Shown: positions 36,495 through 45,951, numbered from the stretch's first letter. The stretch: 64,000 nucleotides of DNA from Paractinoplanes pyxinae (GCF_026626335.1 NZ_JAPNTZ010000018.1:152784-216783), one strand, 5' to 3'. Notes: generated by a model not told the origin, from the letters alone. Numbers and translations are program-made.

Positions 36495-36677
36495 CGGATC
36501 TTCCTAGCTGCTTCACGAACGTTCCCCTCACGACCCGGCCGCGCAGTTCAAGGGAGGTCACCCGAACGGGGTCCACAAACCTGCGGGTCGGCGTGCCGCG
36601 CCGGCGGTCCTGAAATGGCCTAGCAGCGAGACTGCGGCCGCGCATACCCAAACACAGAGTGTTTCGCATTCCGCTGG

Positions 36678-36800
36678 TCAGGCTCCGAGTGTTGGCAGCC
36701 CATCGAGCCACTGATGTACCTGAACCAGGATGGGCGGCTCGGCCAGGGTCTCGATCAGACCGAGGTGGTGGTAGGTGACGTCGTCGATGCCGTGGCAAGT
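36678..36800 (-). pseudogene. orphan C-terminal protein fragment
   Basis: Between the STAND and TIR genes, a minus-strand piece reads 'GIDDVTYHHLGLIETLAEPPI' and ends 'QWLDGLPTLGA' before a stop. The 'H-x-x-L' after a DDVTY run recalls the end of lipase-like alpha/beta hydrolases. It has no start of its own because the TIR gene's 3' end borders it. It may be the leftover of a third gene; the resemblance is weak. Confidence 0.25.
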
Positions 36801-36808
36801 ACGCCTTT

Positions 36809-38110
36809 TCAGGTCTGGATCAGCGCGAGTAGACGGTCGGCGTAGCGGCGGTCGGGCTTGCGGCCGCCGCGCACATCGGCATAGTGGGTGTCGTAAAGGC
36901 CGAAGAAGACCTCGCCGGACAGCCATAGCGGCAGGATGGGCTTGTCGCGGCGGCGGGCGTGCTCGATCTCGTTGCGGACCCAGCTCGACTTCTCGGCCTC
37001 GTCCGTCATGATCACGACGAAGGCGGAGCAGCCGTCGATCTGCTGCTTGATCACGTCGGGCCACCGGGCGCCGTAGTCGAGGCGGTGGTCCATCCAGCTT
37101 TCGACGCCGTGCGAGGCCAGGTAGCTCGCCAGGTCGGCTGCGTAATCCCGGTCGGTGTGGCTGTAGCTGATGAACACGAATCCGCTGGGAGCACTGTTTG
37201 GCACCCGCGCGTAGCCGATGTTGCGGGCGGTTCCGCTCGCAATGATCGCCGGAGTCGGCGGCTTGGCCAGCACCGCCCGCCCGGCGATGTGACGCAATGC
37301 GTCGGCCCGCATCTCCTGCGCACTCTGGTAGCGATCCCGCGGATCTTTCGCCAACGCCTGAAGCACGATGGCGTCGACGTCCCGCGGAATGTCCACGACC
37401 AGGTCGCTCGGCGCCTGGGGTTGCTCCTGCACCTGCTTGTAGGCAACGTCGACCGGGTTGTCGGCAACGAACGGCGGCCGCCCGACCAGCATTTCGAAGA
37501 GAACACAGCCGGCCGCGTAGACATCGGAGCGCGCGTCGACTGCCTCGCCCCGCGCCAGCTCAGGTGAGAGGTATTGCGCCGTGCCGATGACTGAGTCCTT
37601 GTCAGCCGCATCGGCCCGGGCTTGGGCGACACCGAAGTTCAAGACCTTGACGTGGCCGGTCTGCGCGATCATCACATTTCCCGGCTCCATGTCGCGGTGC
37701 AGATATCCCTGCCGGTGGCTGAACTCAAGGGTGGCTCCGGTGTCGGCGATGATCTCGAGAGCCTTGCGGATCGGCAATCGCCCCTCGTCGGCGAGCACTT
37801 CCCTGAGCGTGCGCCCTCTCACCAGCTCCAAGACGATGAACGGCAGCGGCTCACCCGACGGTGACGTGTCTTCGCCCTTGTCATAGACAACGACAATTGC
37901 CGGGTGATTGAGGATCAGTAGATTGCTTACATCACGGCGGAAAAGCTCGAGGAACCGGGCGTCGCCGGCCAGATCGGACCGCATCAGCTTGAGCGCCACG
38001 TCACGGCCGAGCCGCAGATCACGGCCGAAACGGACCTCAGCTGTGCCGCCATAGGCTAGGAGCTCGCCGACCTGATACCTGCCGCTAAGCAGTCGGGCCT
38101 GCGCCGTCAT
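36809..38110 (-). CDS. Ser/Thr (pseudo)kinase - TIR domain fusion
   Basis: 433 aa. Residues 12-275 are a PknB-like kinase: glycine loop LAYGGTAEV, Lys41 in VALKLM, and HRD at 138-140. Two key positions differ: the catalytic loop reads HRDMEPGN (Glu142 for Lys) and the DFG motif reads NFG (Asn158 for Asp), so phosphotransfer is doubtful. After a linker (280-305) a TIR domain runs from FVFISYSHTDRDYA (311) to about 405. It includes SSWVRNEIEHA, where E381 sits at the place of the catalytic glutamate of NAD+-cleaving TIR enzymes. No transmembrane helix, unlike PknB. It lies 314 bp upstream of the STAND-WD40 gene on the same strand. Confidence 0.9.
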   Translation of the reverse strand: MTAQARLLSGRYQVGELLAYGGTAEVRFGRDLRLGRDVALKLMRSDLAGDARFLELFRRDVSNLLILNHPAIVVVYDKGEDTSPSGEPLPFIVLELVRGRTLREVLADEGRLPIRKALEIIADTGATLEFSHRQGYLHRDMEPGNVMIAQTGHVKVLNFGVAQARADAADKDSVIGTAQYLSPELARGEAVDARSDVYAAGCVLFEMLVGRPPFVADNPVDVAYKQVQEQPQAPSDLVVDIPRDVDAIVLQALAKDPRDRYQSAQEMRADALRHIAGRAVLAKPPTPAIIASGTARNIGYARVPNSAPSGFVFISYSHTDRDYAADLASYLASHGVESWMDHRLDYGARWPDVIKQQIDGCSAFVVIMTDEAEKSSWVRNEIEHARRRDKPILPLWLSGEVFFGLYDTHYADVRGGRKPDRRYADRLLALIQT

Positions 38111-38350
38111 AGCGATCGTCGTCCTTCGCCGGCTAGATTACGGCCTCCAACTGGAGACCCTTGCGCAGGGCTAACAGTACGACAGCGACGCTCCGGCTCC
38201 AGAGAGTGTCTGAGGCCGAGGCGTTGCGATCATCAGCGAAGTTGGACCGCTAGTGCGACCGGCCGCTACGGCGCGGGCGGTTCTCGCTCTGGCCGACGCA
38301 CCGAACCCGCCCTGCGGGTGCTGTTCGGCATCAACGGCCTCGGCGACTGA

Positions 38351-38566
38351 TCAGACGGCTTGCGGATCATCGGCGCCTTCGGTTCGAGCATGTACGCGGC
38401 TGCTCAGCTCGGCGAACGGGCCTTCAGTTCGTCCGACGCCCTGCTCGGCCAAGGCAGTCAGGAACCTGGCGGCGTGCGCGACCGCGCGCGGGCCGTGCCC
38501 GGTCAGCTCCAGCAGGGCGAGCAGGGCGGTGGCGGCGTCGGCCAGATCGGCGCGGGTCACGGCCAC
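38351..38566 (-). CDS. small ORF after the TPR remnant
   Basis: 71 codons from a GTG (MAVTRADLADAATALLALLELTG ... EGADDPQAV), helical and coding-like in composition. It begins 4 bases after the stop of the shifted TPR frame. It may be a separate small gene of the NACHT operon or a further broken part of the TPR gene. Confidence 0.35.
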   Translation of the reverse strand: MAVTRADLADAATALLALLELTGHGPRAVAHAARFLTALAEQGVGRTEGPFAELSSRVHARTEGADDPQAV

Positions 38567-38569
38567 GGT

Positions 38570-39093
38570 TCAGCGGACGTTGACGTACGTCCACAGCGCC
38601 TCCTCGAGGTCGGCCGGGGCGGCGGGAAGGTTGGAGAACATGCTCACTGCCTCGGCGGACGCGGCCAGAAGGTCGGGCCGTCGTCACGGTCCATCGCCAG
38701 CGCACCGCTGCGGGTGAGTTCCCGGGCCAGCGAGACCTGGTGGTCGGGGTTCAGCTCCGCGGCCGTGCGCCAGGTCGCCACCGCCGACGCTGACGCGGCG
38801 GCCGCCCGGTCGGCCTGCCCGGTGAAGCTCAGAACCGAGGTGAGCGCGGATTCGGCCTGGGCCAAGGCGTAGGGCTGAACCGGTTCCTCGCTCAACACCG
38901 CGACCGCATCGGCGATCATCGCCTCCGCTCGGGCCGCGTCGCCCAAGGCGAGCACGATCCCGGCGGTGTTGACCAGAGCGGTGCCGAGCCGTAGGCGGAA
39001 CGCGGGCTGAGCCCGGGCGAGCTGCCGGTACAAAGCGATGGCCTGCTCGAGCTCCTCGACCGCGACCTCGCATCCGCGCCGCAGGTCAGGCAT
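38570..39093 (-). pseudogene. TPR protein, frameshifted near its end
   Basis: The first 125 codons give a clean tetratricopeptide protein (ELEQAIALYRQLARAQP, AQAESALTSVLSFTGQADRA). Its ATG overlaps the stop of the NACHT gene. After 'LAMDRDDGP' the frame turns to 'TFWPRPPRQ' and stops, while the next frame continues naturally with DLLAASAEAVSMFSNLPAAP and ADLEEALWTYVNVR before a TGA at 38572. One base is therefore missing or extra near 38667. TPR genes of this kind often follow NACHT genes in actinomycetes. Confidence 0.65.
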
Positions 39094-41837
39094 GGGGAGG
39101 TGGGGGCGGAGGGACGAGCCTGGCCGGAGGCGGCAGCGATTGCCCGGCGAGCAGCCGCTGCAGCTCGACGCGGGCGTCCGTCAGGTCGGTGTTCCAGCCG
39201 CGGTGTGTCGACAGGTCACCTGTCACCCGGATCAGCGGGACGAGCGCATCGAGCAGACCGTCGCGCTCGGCGTCCACCAGTAAGGACGCGGTGCGCAGTT
39301 GGCGGCCGGCTGTGCTGCTCGCCCGTACCTTGAGGTCGGGTACGGGCTCGCACTGGTGGTCGGACAAATCGTTGTCCGGGTAGACGTGCAAGCCGATGCT
39401 CTCGTTCACGCTGACTGACGAGCCGTCCTCGCGGGTGATGACCACGTCGCGGGTCTCGCGGACACGACGTCCGCGCAGGACGGAGACCACGGCGTCGAAG
39501 TCCAGGCAGGAGCGCCACAGCGAACTGTGCCGCGCCCACGCGGCCAGCGGGTCGGCCGCGTGGGGGAACAACGCGCGCACGCCGAGGGTCTCGCGGGCCA
39601 ACGTCAGCAGGAGGACCAGGTTGACGCTGTAAGTGGCGGCACGCGTGGGCGCATCCAGCGTCATCGGCTGGTACGCGGGAACTACGCTGCTCGGCCGCAG
39701 ATCGAGGGCGGCGTCCAGAGCCGTGACGAGCGCGTCGTAGGGGTCGGCGGTCAGACGGCCCCGGACGAACGCGAGCACCTCCTAATGTTCGGCCAGGACG
39801 AGTCCGAACGACAGGATCGCGTGCAGACGGTCGCCGGTATGTCCGGCCTCGGTAGCCAGCGCATGCAGCTCGAACGCGATCAGCCGCGCGGCCAGATACT
39901 CGCCGAAGGTGGCGTGCAGGAACTCGAACGACCGCAGCTGCGCCGGGCCTGTCCGGGCCCGGTTCTCGGCGACGAAGAAGAACCCGCCGATCGTCTCCTA
40001 GGCCGGAGTCGGGCCGTCGTCGCCGGTCCGCGACGCGACCCCCAGCGCGACGAGGTCCGCATCCAGGTCGGCTTCGGACACCGACTGGCGCTTGCGGTTG
40101 AGCATGGCCAGCGCGGCGACCGACAGCCGGCCGAGGTCGTGTTCCACCCGCTCGGCCAGCGGCGCTCCGGCCAGGCGGGGTTGCTCTCGCCGCGCCTCTC
40201 GCTCAGCGAACGTGATCATCAGGCGCTCGTAAAGTTCGGCCCCGCCGATCCGCTCGTCGGCCCGGGTTAGTTCGTTGGCCTGGGCGTCGTACAGGGCGAG
40301 CATGAGCAGCAGCAGAGGCTGCTCCGCCAGCTCCGGCTGGCGCAGCGCCACGTCGCGACTGCGCGACTCCAGGCCACGCTCGGCGAAGTACCGCCGGTCC
40401 GTGGTGTTCCACACCGTCAGCCACGCGATCACCTGTTCCGGCGCGAACGGCTGCATCTGCAGCACCTCGGTATCGGCCGGGATGACCAGACGATGATGCA
40501 CACCGGTGCGCCCGGTGACGATCGCCGTGACCGGCCGGCCGAGATCGAGTTCCCGCAGCTGGAATTCGGCCACGCGCACGAGGTAGTCGCTCTCCTGATG
40601 CCCGGCGGCGGACATCATCTCGTCCAAGCCGTCGAAGATCACGACCGGCCGCCGGCGGCCGGTCGAACGCAGGAACTGCGGCCAGCTCACCGATTCGCCG
40701 GTCGCTTGTCTGATGGCGTCCTCGATGTGGCTTTGCACGTCCGCGCCGACGGGCACGTCTCTGAGCGGGACCCGAACCGCGATCAATCCGTCCGTCTCCG
40801 ACAGGCGGGCCGCCAGGACCCGGGTCAGCATCGACTTCCCGGCTCCTGGCTGGCCGAGCACCATCAGCGGCGTCCGGTGCGCGGACTGCCCGCCGACGCG
40901 GTCGCTCAGGTAGGTGACCAGATCCGGACGTGGTACCGCACCGTCCAGGTACAAGGTCAGTGGGTCGTCGCTGTCGGTGCGGAAGGCCGGCTGGAGGTAC
41001 GCCTGGCGTAGCGTCGGCAGGGTCAGGCCGCCCGGCACGCCGGGCCCGCCGAGGACCGGCCGGTCGAGCGCTGCGCTCTGGTGGCGCCTGAGCAGCGCGA
41101 CCTCGGGCGTCAACTCCACAAGCCGGTGAAGGGTCTGCGACCGCCCATCCTGATCCAGCCAGGCTGCCACCTCGGGAAACTCGGCAGCGAGCCGGATGAT
41201 CTCCCCGCGGTACCGGGTGACGGCGGCGTCCGGCAGGTCGTCACGGATGATCCTGGCGATCGTCGCGCGTTCGGTCACGGCAAGTTGCTCCCACGCCGCC
41301 AGTCCCTCGGTAGAAGGTGAGCACCCGCTCGGACAGGGCGGCGTACCAGGCCCGCAGAGCGGTGTGTTCCTGGTCGGCCGGGATCGGAGCGAGGGCCGAC
41401 TCCAGCACGGCCGACGCGGCTCCACCTTCTCGGGCGGCTGGCCCGTCGGCGACGGTCCGCGACTCCTCCCGGCTGAGACCGAACTCGGCCGGCAGGCTCT
41501 CGCCGAGCACCTCGAAGTAAGCGGCGATCACGATCAACCGGTGCGCGGCGTCCAGGCGGGTCAGGCGTTCCGTGCCGCTCGCTCCCTGCCACCGCTGAGG
41601 CAGGTGCCGGGCCACCGCGCAGGTGAGGCGGGCGAACTCCGCGCGCGCGTCGAACCACCCCACCACGTCGGGAAAGTGGATCAGTGACCCCAGCATTCCG
41701 GTCGTGCTCAGCTTGTCGAAGGCGTCAGCCCAGCGTTCGGCGGGACCGCGGAGCAGGGCGACGGCGTCGGCGTAGCTGAGCGGCTGGTCCACGCGGCCTT
41801 CCCCGGATCTCGGCGGTCGGACCTTCACGATTGTCAC
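39086..41837 (-). pseudogene. NACHT NTPase interrupted by one frameshift and two in-frame TAG codons
   Basis: Once joined, a NACHT protein of about 900 aa. The N-terminal helical part (LSYADAVALLRGPAERW) sits in the 41241-41837 frame. After 'ERVLTFY', near 41310, the sequence continues one frame over as EGLAAWEQLAVTERA. The NACHT core has Walker A LGQPGAGKSMLTRVLA and Walker B VVIFDGLDEMM. At 40000-39998 a TAG interrupts, and the same frame goes on with ETIGGFFFVAENRARTG and FEFLHATFGEYLAARLI, a typical NACHT C-terminal block. At 39784-39782 a second TAG is followed by EVLAFVRGRLTADPYDAL to the TGA at 39086. Both TAGs are followed by GAG. NACHT proteins of bacteria act in phage defence; this copy should not be functional unless the stops are read through. 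Confidence 0.75.
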
Positions 41838-41916
41838 ACCCGCCCGCGACGAAGGGCGAAGAGTGTCCGTCGGCCGTTACCGCCGGTGGCCACCGCTTCG
41901 GTGGGCTGAGCTCGGA

Positions 41917-42462
41917 TCAGCGCCCCGGCTGCGTCACGTTGCGCGACGCTCGTTCACGAATGCGGAAGGCCGCCCCCTTGGCTCGGTTGCCGCAGTCTCG
42001 CATGTCGCACCAGCGGCGGGCGGCGTTGCGAGAAGCGTCCTGGAAGACCCAGCCGCAGTCGAGGGCGTGGCACGCTTTCACGCGCGGCCAGCCGGGTCTG
42101 GCGGCGGCCCGCAGCAAGGCTGTCAGACCGGCTGCGGTAATCGCGTCGCTCAGGCCGGTGGCTCGAGCCGGGCGCAGCGACACGTGTGAGCCGGTCACCT
42201 CGGGGCGCAGCGACAGGGTGGCCAGCAGGGCGTCCCCGGCCGGGTCCGGGTCGAGGTGGACGCCGTTGTTGGTCCACGTCAGGCGTCTGATGAGGGATCG
42301 CAGCGCGCGGAGGCGTGCGACGGATCGGGGCTGATCGGGGCCGGTAGTCACCTCGTCGGCGGGCCACCAGGCTCGGACCGAGTCGGCGTCGGCCAGTTCG
42401 TCGGCGTCCTCGTGGCCGGTGTTGGCGATCGCGATCAGCAGCGCCTCGTCAGTCGGCAGCAA
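41917..42462 (-). CDS. CGNR zinc-finger protein (ABATE-type)
   Basis: 181 aa. The C-terminus has the zinc finger CHALDCGWVF, 15 residues, WCDMRDCGNRAKGAAFR, where four Cys bind zinc and CGNR names the family. The N-terminal 115 residues fit the helical ABATE domain. These proteins are thought to regulate transcription. It overlaps the upstream membrane gene by 14 bases and ends 80 bp before the NACHT frame, so they are probably cotranscribed. Confidence 0.85.
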   Translation of the reverse strand: MLPTDEALLIAIANTGHEDADELADADSVRAWWPADEVTTGPDQPRSVARLRALRSLIRRLTWTNNGVHLDPDPAGDALLATLSLRPEVTGSHVSLRPARATGLSDAITAAGLTALLRAAARPGWPRVKACHALDCGWVFQDASRNAARRWCDMRDCGNRAKGAAFRIRERASRNVTQPGR

Positions 42463-43156
42463 CGGGGTCCACCGTTTCGGCGCGGGGGCGGGGGAAGCGC
42501 GGGACGAGGTCGCGTCGGAATTTGCGCAGGCGGCGGACGAAGATGGCGATCAGCGCCACCGCGGTCAGCACGGCCACGACGACGCCGGCGGTGATCTGCA
42601 GCCACGTCGCCAGGCCGAGCGCCTGGCCGATGATGACGGCCAGCACGCCGCCGAGGACGGCGTTGACGATGCCCACGATGACCGGGGAGCCGGCGAACAG
42701 GTGGGTGGCGCCGACCCGGCGGCGGAAGTTGTACGTCTGCAGGACGCTCGCCTCGTCGTCGTAGTAGCCGGTGACGAGGTACTGGTCGAGGCCGGGCACC
42801 ATTTCGACGTACGCGTTGCGCAGCCGGTTCATGCCGACGACCAGCCAGGCGTCCTCGATGTCGGCCTCGAGCAGTCGCAGGTAGGTCGCCGCGCCCAGCA
42901 GCAGGACGAGCGGGAGCACCAGCAGCGCGATGATCCGGAAGTTCTGCCCGAAGCCGGTCGCCTGCACGACGAGCGACAGCGCCACGACGGTGGCCGAGAG
43001 GATCGCGAGGAACGTTCCCGTACGGCTGAAAATCTCTTGCCAGATGGCGCCTCTCGTGGCCAGCAGGCTCCAGTGCTCCACGCCCAGGATCTGAGCGCGA
43101 AGCGCATCGTCGCCGGGCGCGGGCGGCGGTGGCGGCACGACCGGCTTCTTCATCAT
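42449..43156 (-). CDS. conserved membrane protein, four helices
   Basis: 235 aa (ATG 43156, a second ATG at 43153). A Pro-rich start is followed by ILGVEHWSLLATRGAIWQE, then helix pairs at about 48-90 and 160-205 separated by a soluble part (EDAWLVVGMNRLRNAY ... VLQTYNFRRR). The sequence resembles a common actinobacterial membrane family of unknown function ('EHWSLLATR' block). Basic tail RRLRKFRRDLVPRF is cytoplasmic. Confidence 0.65.
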   Translation of the reverse strand: MMKKPVVPPPPPAPGDDALRAQILGVEHWSLLATRGAIWQEIFSRTGTFLAILSATVVALSLVVQATGFGQNFRIIALLVLPLVLLLGAATYLRLLEADIEDAWLVVGMNRLRNAYVEMVPGLDQYLVTGYYDDEASVLQTYNFRRRVGATHLFAGSPVIVGIVNAVLGGVLAVIIGQALGLATWLQITAGVVVAVLTAVALIAIFVRRLRKFRRDLVPRFPRPRAETVDPVAAD

Positions 43157-43215
43157 GATCGGCAGTTTGCCCGAGCGCGAGCTAACCGGTCAAGGCGTTA
43201 CGCCGGTTTGCCGGG

Positions 43216-43758
43216 TCACGCGGCCCAGAAGATGGTGCACTCACCGCGACGCGCGGCCGCGTTGTAGAAACCGACCAGGTCGTCGTAACTGCCGGCCAGC
43301 CGAGTCCGGTAGGAATCGACCTGCTCGTCGGAGAACGTCGGCGTCCTGGTCCGCTCTGGCGGCAGCGGCTGCCGGTACGTCGGCGATGCGAAGTCGTAGT
43401 CGACCTGCACCGTGTCCCGCTCCACCAGCGCTCCCCGCAGATGAGGGGCGAGCGCGGCGAAGGACGTCCGCTCGAGCAGCGCGGCCGCCTCCACAACTTG
43501 GTCGGGATCCAGGGTGCGGGCGTCGCCTCCGGCCCCGAACGCGGTCTGCTCGTCCGGGAAGTACGCCCCGGACAGAAACGGGTTGATCCGGAAGCTGGCC
43601 GCGGCGAACAGGGGCCGGAACAGCTTCCACTCCCAATCGAGTTCGAGACGCTGCGACCCACCGAACGTTGTCACCCGGTCGTATGCGGTTGACGGGTCGC
43701 CCCGAATCTCCTCCCGGAGTTCCGGCGACAGACGGACGACATCGCCGAGCAGGCTCAT
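43216..43758 (-). CDS. DUF1877-like protein
   Basis: 180 aa. Blocks LELDWEWKLFRPLF, FLSGAYFPDEQTAFGAGGD, LDPDQVVEAAALLERTSF and LAGSYDDLVGFYNAAARRGECT match the layout of DUF1877 (YfbM-like) proteins, where a conserved 'Y..L..FY..A...G' closes the chain. Function unknown. It begins the minus-strand group 43758-41917. Confidence 0.75.
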   Translation of the reverse strand: MSLLGDVVRLSPELREEIRGDPSTAYDRVTTFGGSQRLELDWEWKLFRPLFAAASFRINPFLSGAYFPDEQTAFGAGGDARTLDPDQVVEAAALLERTSFAALAPHLRGALVERDTVQVDYDFASPTYRQPLPPERTRTPTFSDEQVDSYRTRLAGSYDDLVGFYNAAARRGECTIFWAA

Positions 43759-43955
43759 CGCTTACCTCTTCGTGAATACGGGCCCGTCGTGCTCGCGGGG
43801 AGGATGACGCTATTTCACGCCGGTTCGAGGAAAGTTAAGGTCGCGGCTCTCCGGCGGGTGGGCGGACGGTGATCTCGTCCAAGTCGGTGTCGGTCTGATG
43901 TCGGCGGCCCCTTTACCTGTGCTCTGTGGCCAGTAGCGGCCACCACGGCGGCCGC

Positions 43956-44423
43956 TTAGAGCAAAGGGGCGTTGATGTCGAATCCTCGGCGCCATGCTCT
44001 GCTGGCGTCGATATGGAAGCTGGCCCAGATGTGTTTGCTCAGCAACGCTTCGGTCCAGCCGCACATGGATGCCACATGACGGATGAGGTGCAGTCCGTAT
44101 CCGTCCGAAGGTGACCAGCGCAGCGGCCTGGGGGCCGGCGGCGCACCGGGATGATGATCGACGACATCGATGATGAAGGACGTGTTGGTACGGAGCAGTC
44201 TCAGCTTCACCGGGGGTCTTCCGTGCTGCCAGGCGTTGCTGATCAGTTCGGTCGCGGCCAGAGGCACCCCGAACATCACCGCGGAATCCACCGGATGAGT
44301 GTGATCCCTGGACTCGGTCAGCAGCTGCCGCAGCTCTGCCCGTAGCCCTGACAGTGGACTACCTGGCCGTGGGAGCCAGCAGTGCAGCTCATCTGCGGGT
44401 GACGGAAGTGATCGCCTTAACAT
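43956..44423 (-). CDS. HATPase anti-sigma regulatory factor
   Basis: From the ATG at 44423 the product is 155 aa; the frame is open further but upstream residues are not family-like. The Bergerat ATP-binding fold is seen in AATELISNAWQHG (N box), DVVDHHPGAP (G1 box) and DGYGLHLIRHVAS (G2 box). Such stand-alone ATPases act like RsbW, binding a sigma factor or phosphorylating an STAS partner. Two STAS-containing genes lie within 1.5 kb. The ribosome-binding site is weak. Confidence 0.8.
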   Translation of the reverse strand: MLRRSLPSPADELHCWLPRPGSPLSGLRAELRQLLTESRDHTHPVDSAVMFGVPLAATELISNAWQHGRPPVKLRLLRTNTSFIIDVVDHHPGAPPAPRPLRWSPSDGYGLHLIRHVASMCGWTEALLSKHIWASFHIDASRAWRRGFDINAPLL

Positions 44424-44600
44424 CCGGCCCGCATGCCCCGTTCCCCGAGGATCACACCCCTGCAATGACTCTGGTCGACGTCGATTCGACGGTAATAATG
44501 CGGCTGCTGGTGACCAATTCCAGGGCTGCGGCGCTACGGGGCGCCTCACCTGAAGCAGCCGCCGTCTCTGGTAGCAGAAGCTGGCAGGCCGCTCGCGGTG

Positions 44601-44942
44601 TTACCGGAGGTCGCGCATTAGTTCGTCCATGCCGATGATGTGGAACACCCGCCGTACCACACCGTTGGCGTTAATCAACACAAGAGTCTTGCCGACTTGC
44701 TGAGCGGCGACGTACCCGTCCAGGATGGCGCTGATGGCCTCGGAGTCGATGAAGGCGACATCTTTCAGGTCGACCATGGTCCGCCGGCTGGACTCACGGT
44801 CGACGATGTCGAGCAGTACTTCGCGTACCGCATCACGGGCGCCAATGTCGAGTTCACCGGTGAGTTCGACGTAGCTTTCGACCACACCATCACTGCCCGG
44901 AGCTGCGGCTTTTCTCCTGATGGTGAAGTAGTCGTCGTCCAT
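44601..44942 (-). CDS. STAS-domain anti-sigma factor antagonist
   Basis: 113 aa, the usual size. Core motifs SYVELTGELDIGARDA and MVDLKDVAFIDSEAISAIL; the Ser in FIDSEAIS is the position phosphorylated in SpoIIAA/RsbV-like proteins. It reads away from the STAS-HATPase gene at 45208, with a shared promoter region between them. It would bind the anti-sigma HATPase when unphosphorylated. Confidence 0.9.
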   Translation of the reverse strand: MDDDYFTIRRKAAAPGSDGVVESYVELTGELDIGARDAVREVLLDIVDRESSRRTMVDLKDVAFIDSEAISAILDGYVAAQQVGKTLVLINANGVVRRVFHIIGMDELMRDLR

Positions 44943-45084
44943 CCTGCTTTTCTAGCACTTGCCGTGCAAAAACTCCCCCTTGGCCAGCATCGGTTCGGCA
45001 TCGCTCGACCATCTTTCTGACCATCCGTGGCCGGGCAGTAGCCGGGCGCTGACCGCCTGCCACCTCATGGAGGCACGGCGGGTC

Positions 45085-45131
45085 GTTTGCCGTAGGTCGC
45101 AGCGGGCATACCCTGACTCTCGGAGGCCAAC
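45085..45131. promoter_or_regulatory. probable two-way SigB/SigF-like promoter with a palindromic -10
   Basis: Plus strand: GTTT (45085-45088), 15 bp, GGGCAT (45104-45109). Minus strand: GTTG (45131-45128), 14 bp, GGGTAT (45113-45108). Both -10 boxes lie in the palindrome GGGCATACCC (45104-45113). The SigB/SigF consensus is GTTT-N14-16-GGGTAT. The genes on both sides code for STAS proteins, fitting control by an alternative sigma factor of that class. Confidence 0.5.
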
Positions 45132-45207
45132 GGTTCACCCCGTGGTAACGGCTCTCAGGTTCATCAACTTGTGACTCCGCACAGGTGCGAGCGCAGGAGG
45201 ACTGAGC

Positions 45208-45951
45208 ATGCCAGGAACCGACGATGCCATGTCGTGGCGTCATGATATCCACGACGGATTGTCAACGCTGGCCGTGCAAGGTTCCTTGACCCAAGCCTCC
45301 GGCCAGGTGCTGTACGACGTGCTGGTTGATGTCGTGCAGCGGCGGCCTGCGGTGCTGATCGACGTGTCCGGGCTGACGATCGCCGACCGCGAGGCAATGA
45401 CGGTGTTCACCAGGATCATGGCGGTAGCGGTGCAGTGGCCGGACGTGATGGTCTTGGTCTGCGCCCCCGCCACCGACGTCCTGCCCTTGCTCGAGGCCGA
45501 CATTTTGGATCCAAGGCTGTTGTTCGGCAGTCTCGCTGCTGGCCGCTCGGCTGTACAGGCCAGGGTGGCACCGATGACTGAAGAGCTGCTTCCGGTCGCC
45601 GGTGCTGCTCAGCGTGCCCGTGCGGCAGTCATGGATGTTTGCCGACAGTGGGGTGAGCCCGACCTTATCGACGATGCGATGCTGGTCGCCAGTGAGCTAG
45701 TGACCAACGCGGCAGTTCATGCCCACACCCTCATCACGCTGGAAATCCGGCTACGCCTGTGCCACCTGCACATCGCCGTGTTCGACGGCTCCCCCGCCGC
45801 CGCCACACCACGGAAGATTGAGCCCGATGTCAGCGGTGGCCGTGGCCTGCCACTAGTCGATGCCGTCTCCGTCAGATGGGGATCAACTACACTGCCCACC
45901 GGCAAAGTGGTCTGGGCGGCACTGGACCGCCCACCACCGCTCGCCGCATGA
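45208..45951 (+). CDS. STAS - HATPase fusion protein
   Basis: 247 aa with an AGGAGG site before the ATG. Residues 10-115 form a STAS domain (LAVQGSLTQASGQVLYDVL, VLIDVSGLTIADREAMTVF). Residues 130-240 form an RsbW-like HATPase with N box VASELVTNAAVHAH, G1-like AVFDGSPAA and G2 VSGGRGLPLVDAVS. In the STAS domain the phosphorylated Ser position reads 'IADREA', so phosphorylation is unlikely. The fusion joins switch and antagonist in one chain. A paralogue lies at 50827. Confidence 0.85.
   Translation: MPGTDDAMSWRHDIHDGLSTLAVQGSLTQASGQVLYDVLVDVVQRRPAVLIDVSGLTIADREAMTVFTRIMAVAVQWPDVMVLVCAPATDVLPLLEADILDPRLLFGSLAAGRSAVQARVAPMTEELLPVAGAAQRARAAVMDVCRQWGEPDLIDDAMLVASELVTNAAVHAHTLITLEIRLRLCHLHIAVFDGSPAAATPRKIEPDVSGGRGLPLVDAVSVRWGSTTLPTGKVVWAALDRPPPLAA

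Noticed and set aside
39782..40000. TAG readthrough as pyrrolysine or another genetic recoding
   Set aside because: No PylT/PylS-like gene in the window, and the same gene pair also has frameshifts; decay is simpler. Kept only as a point to check.
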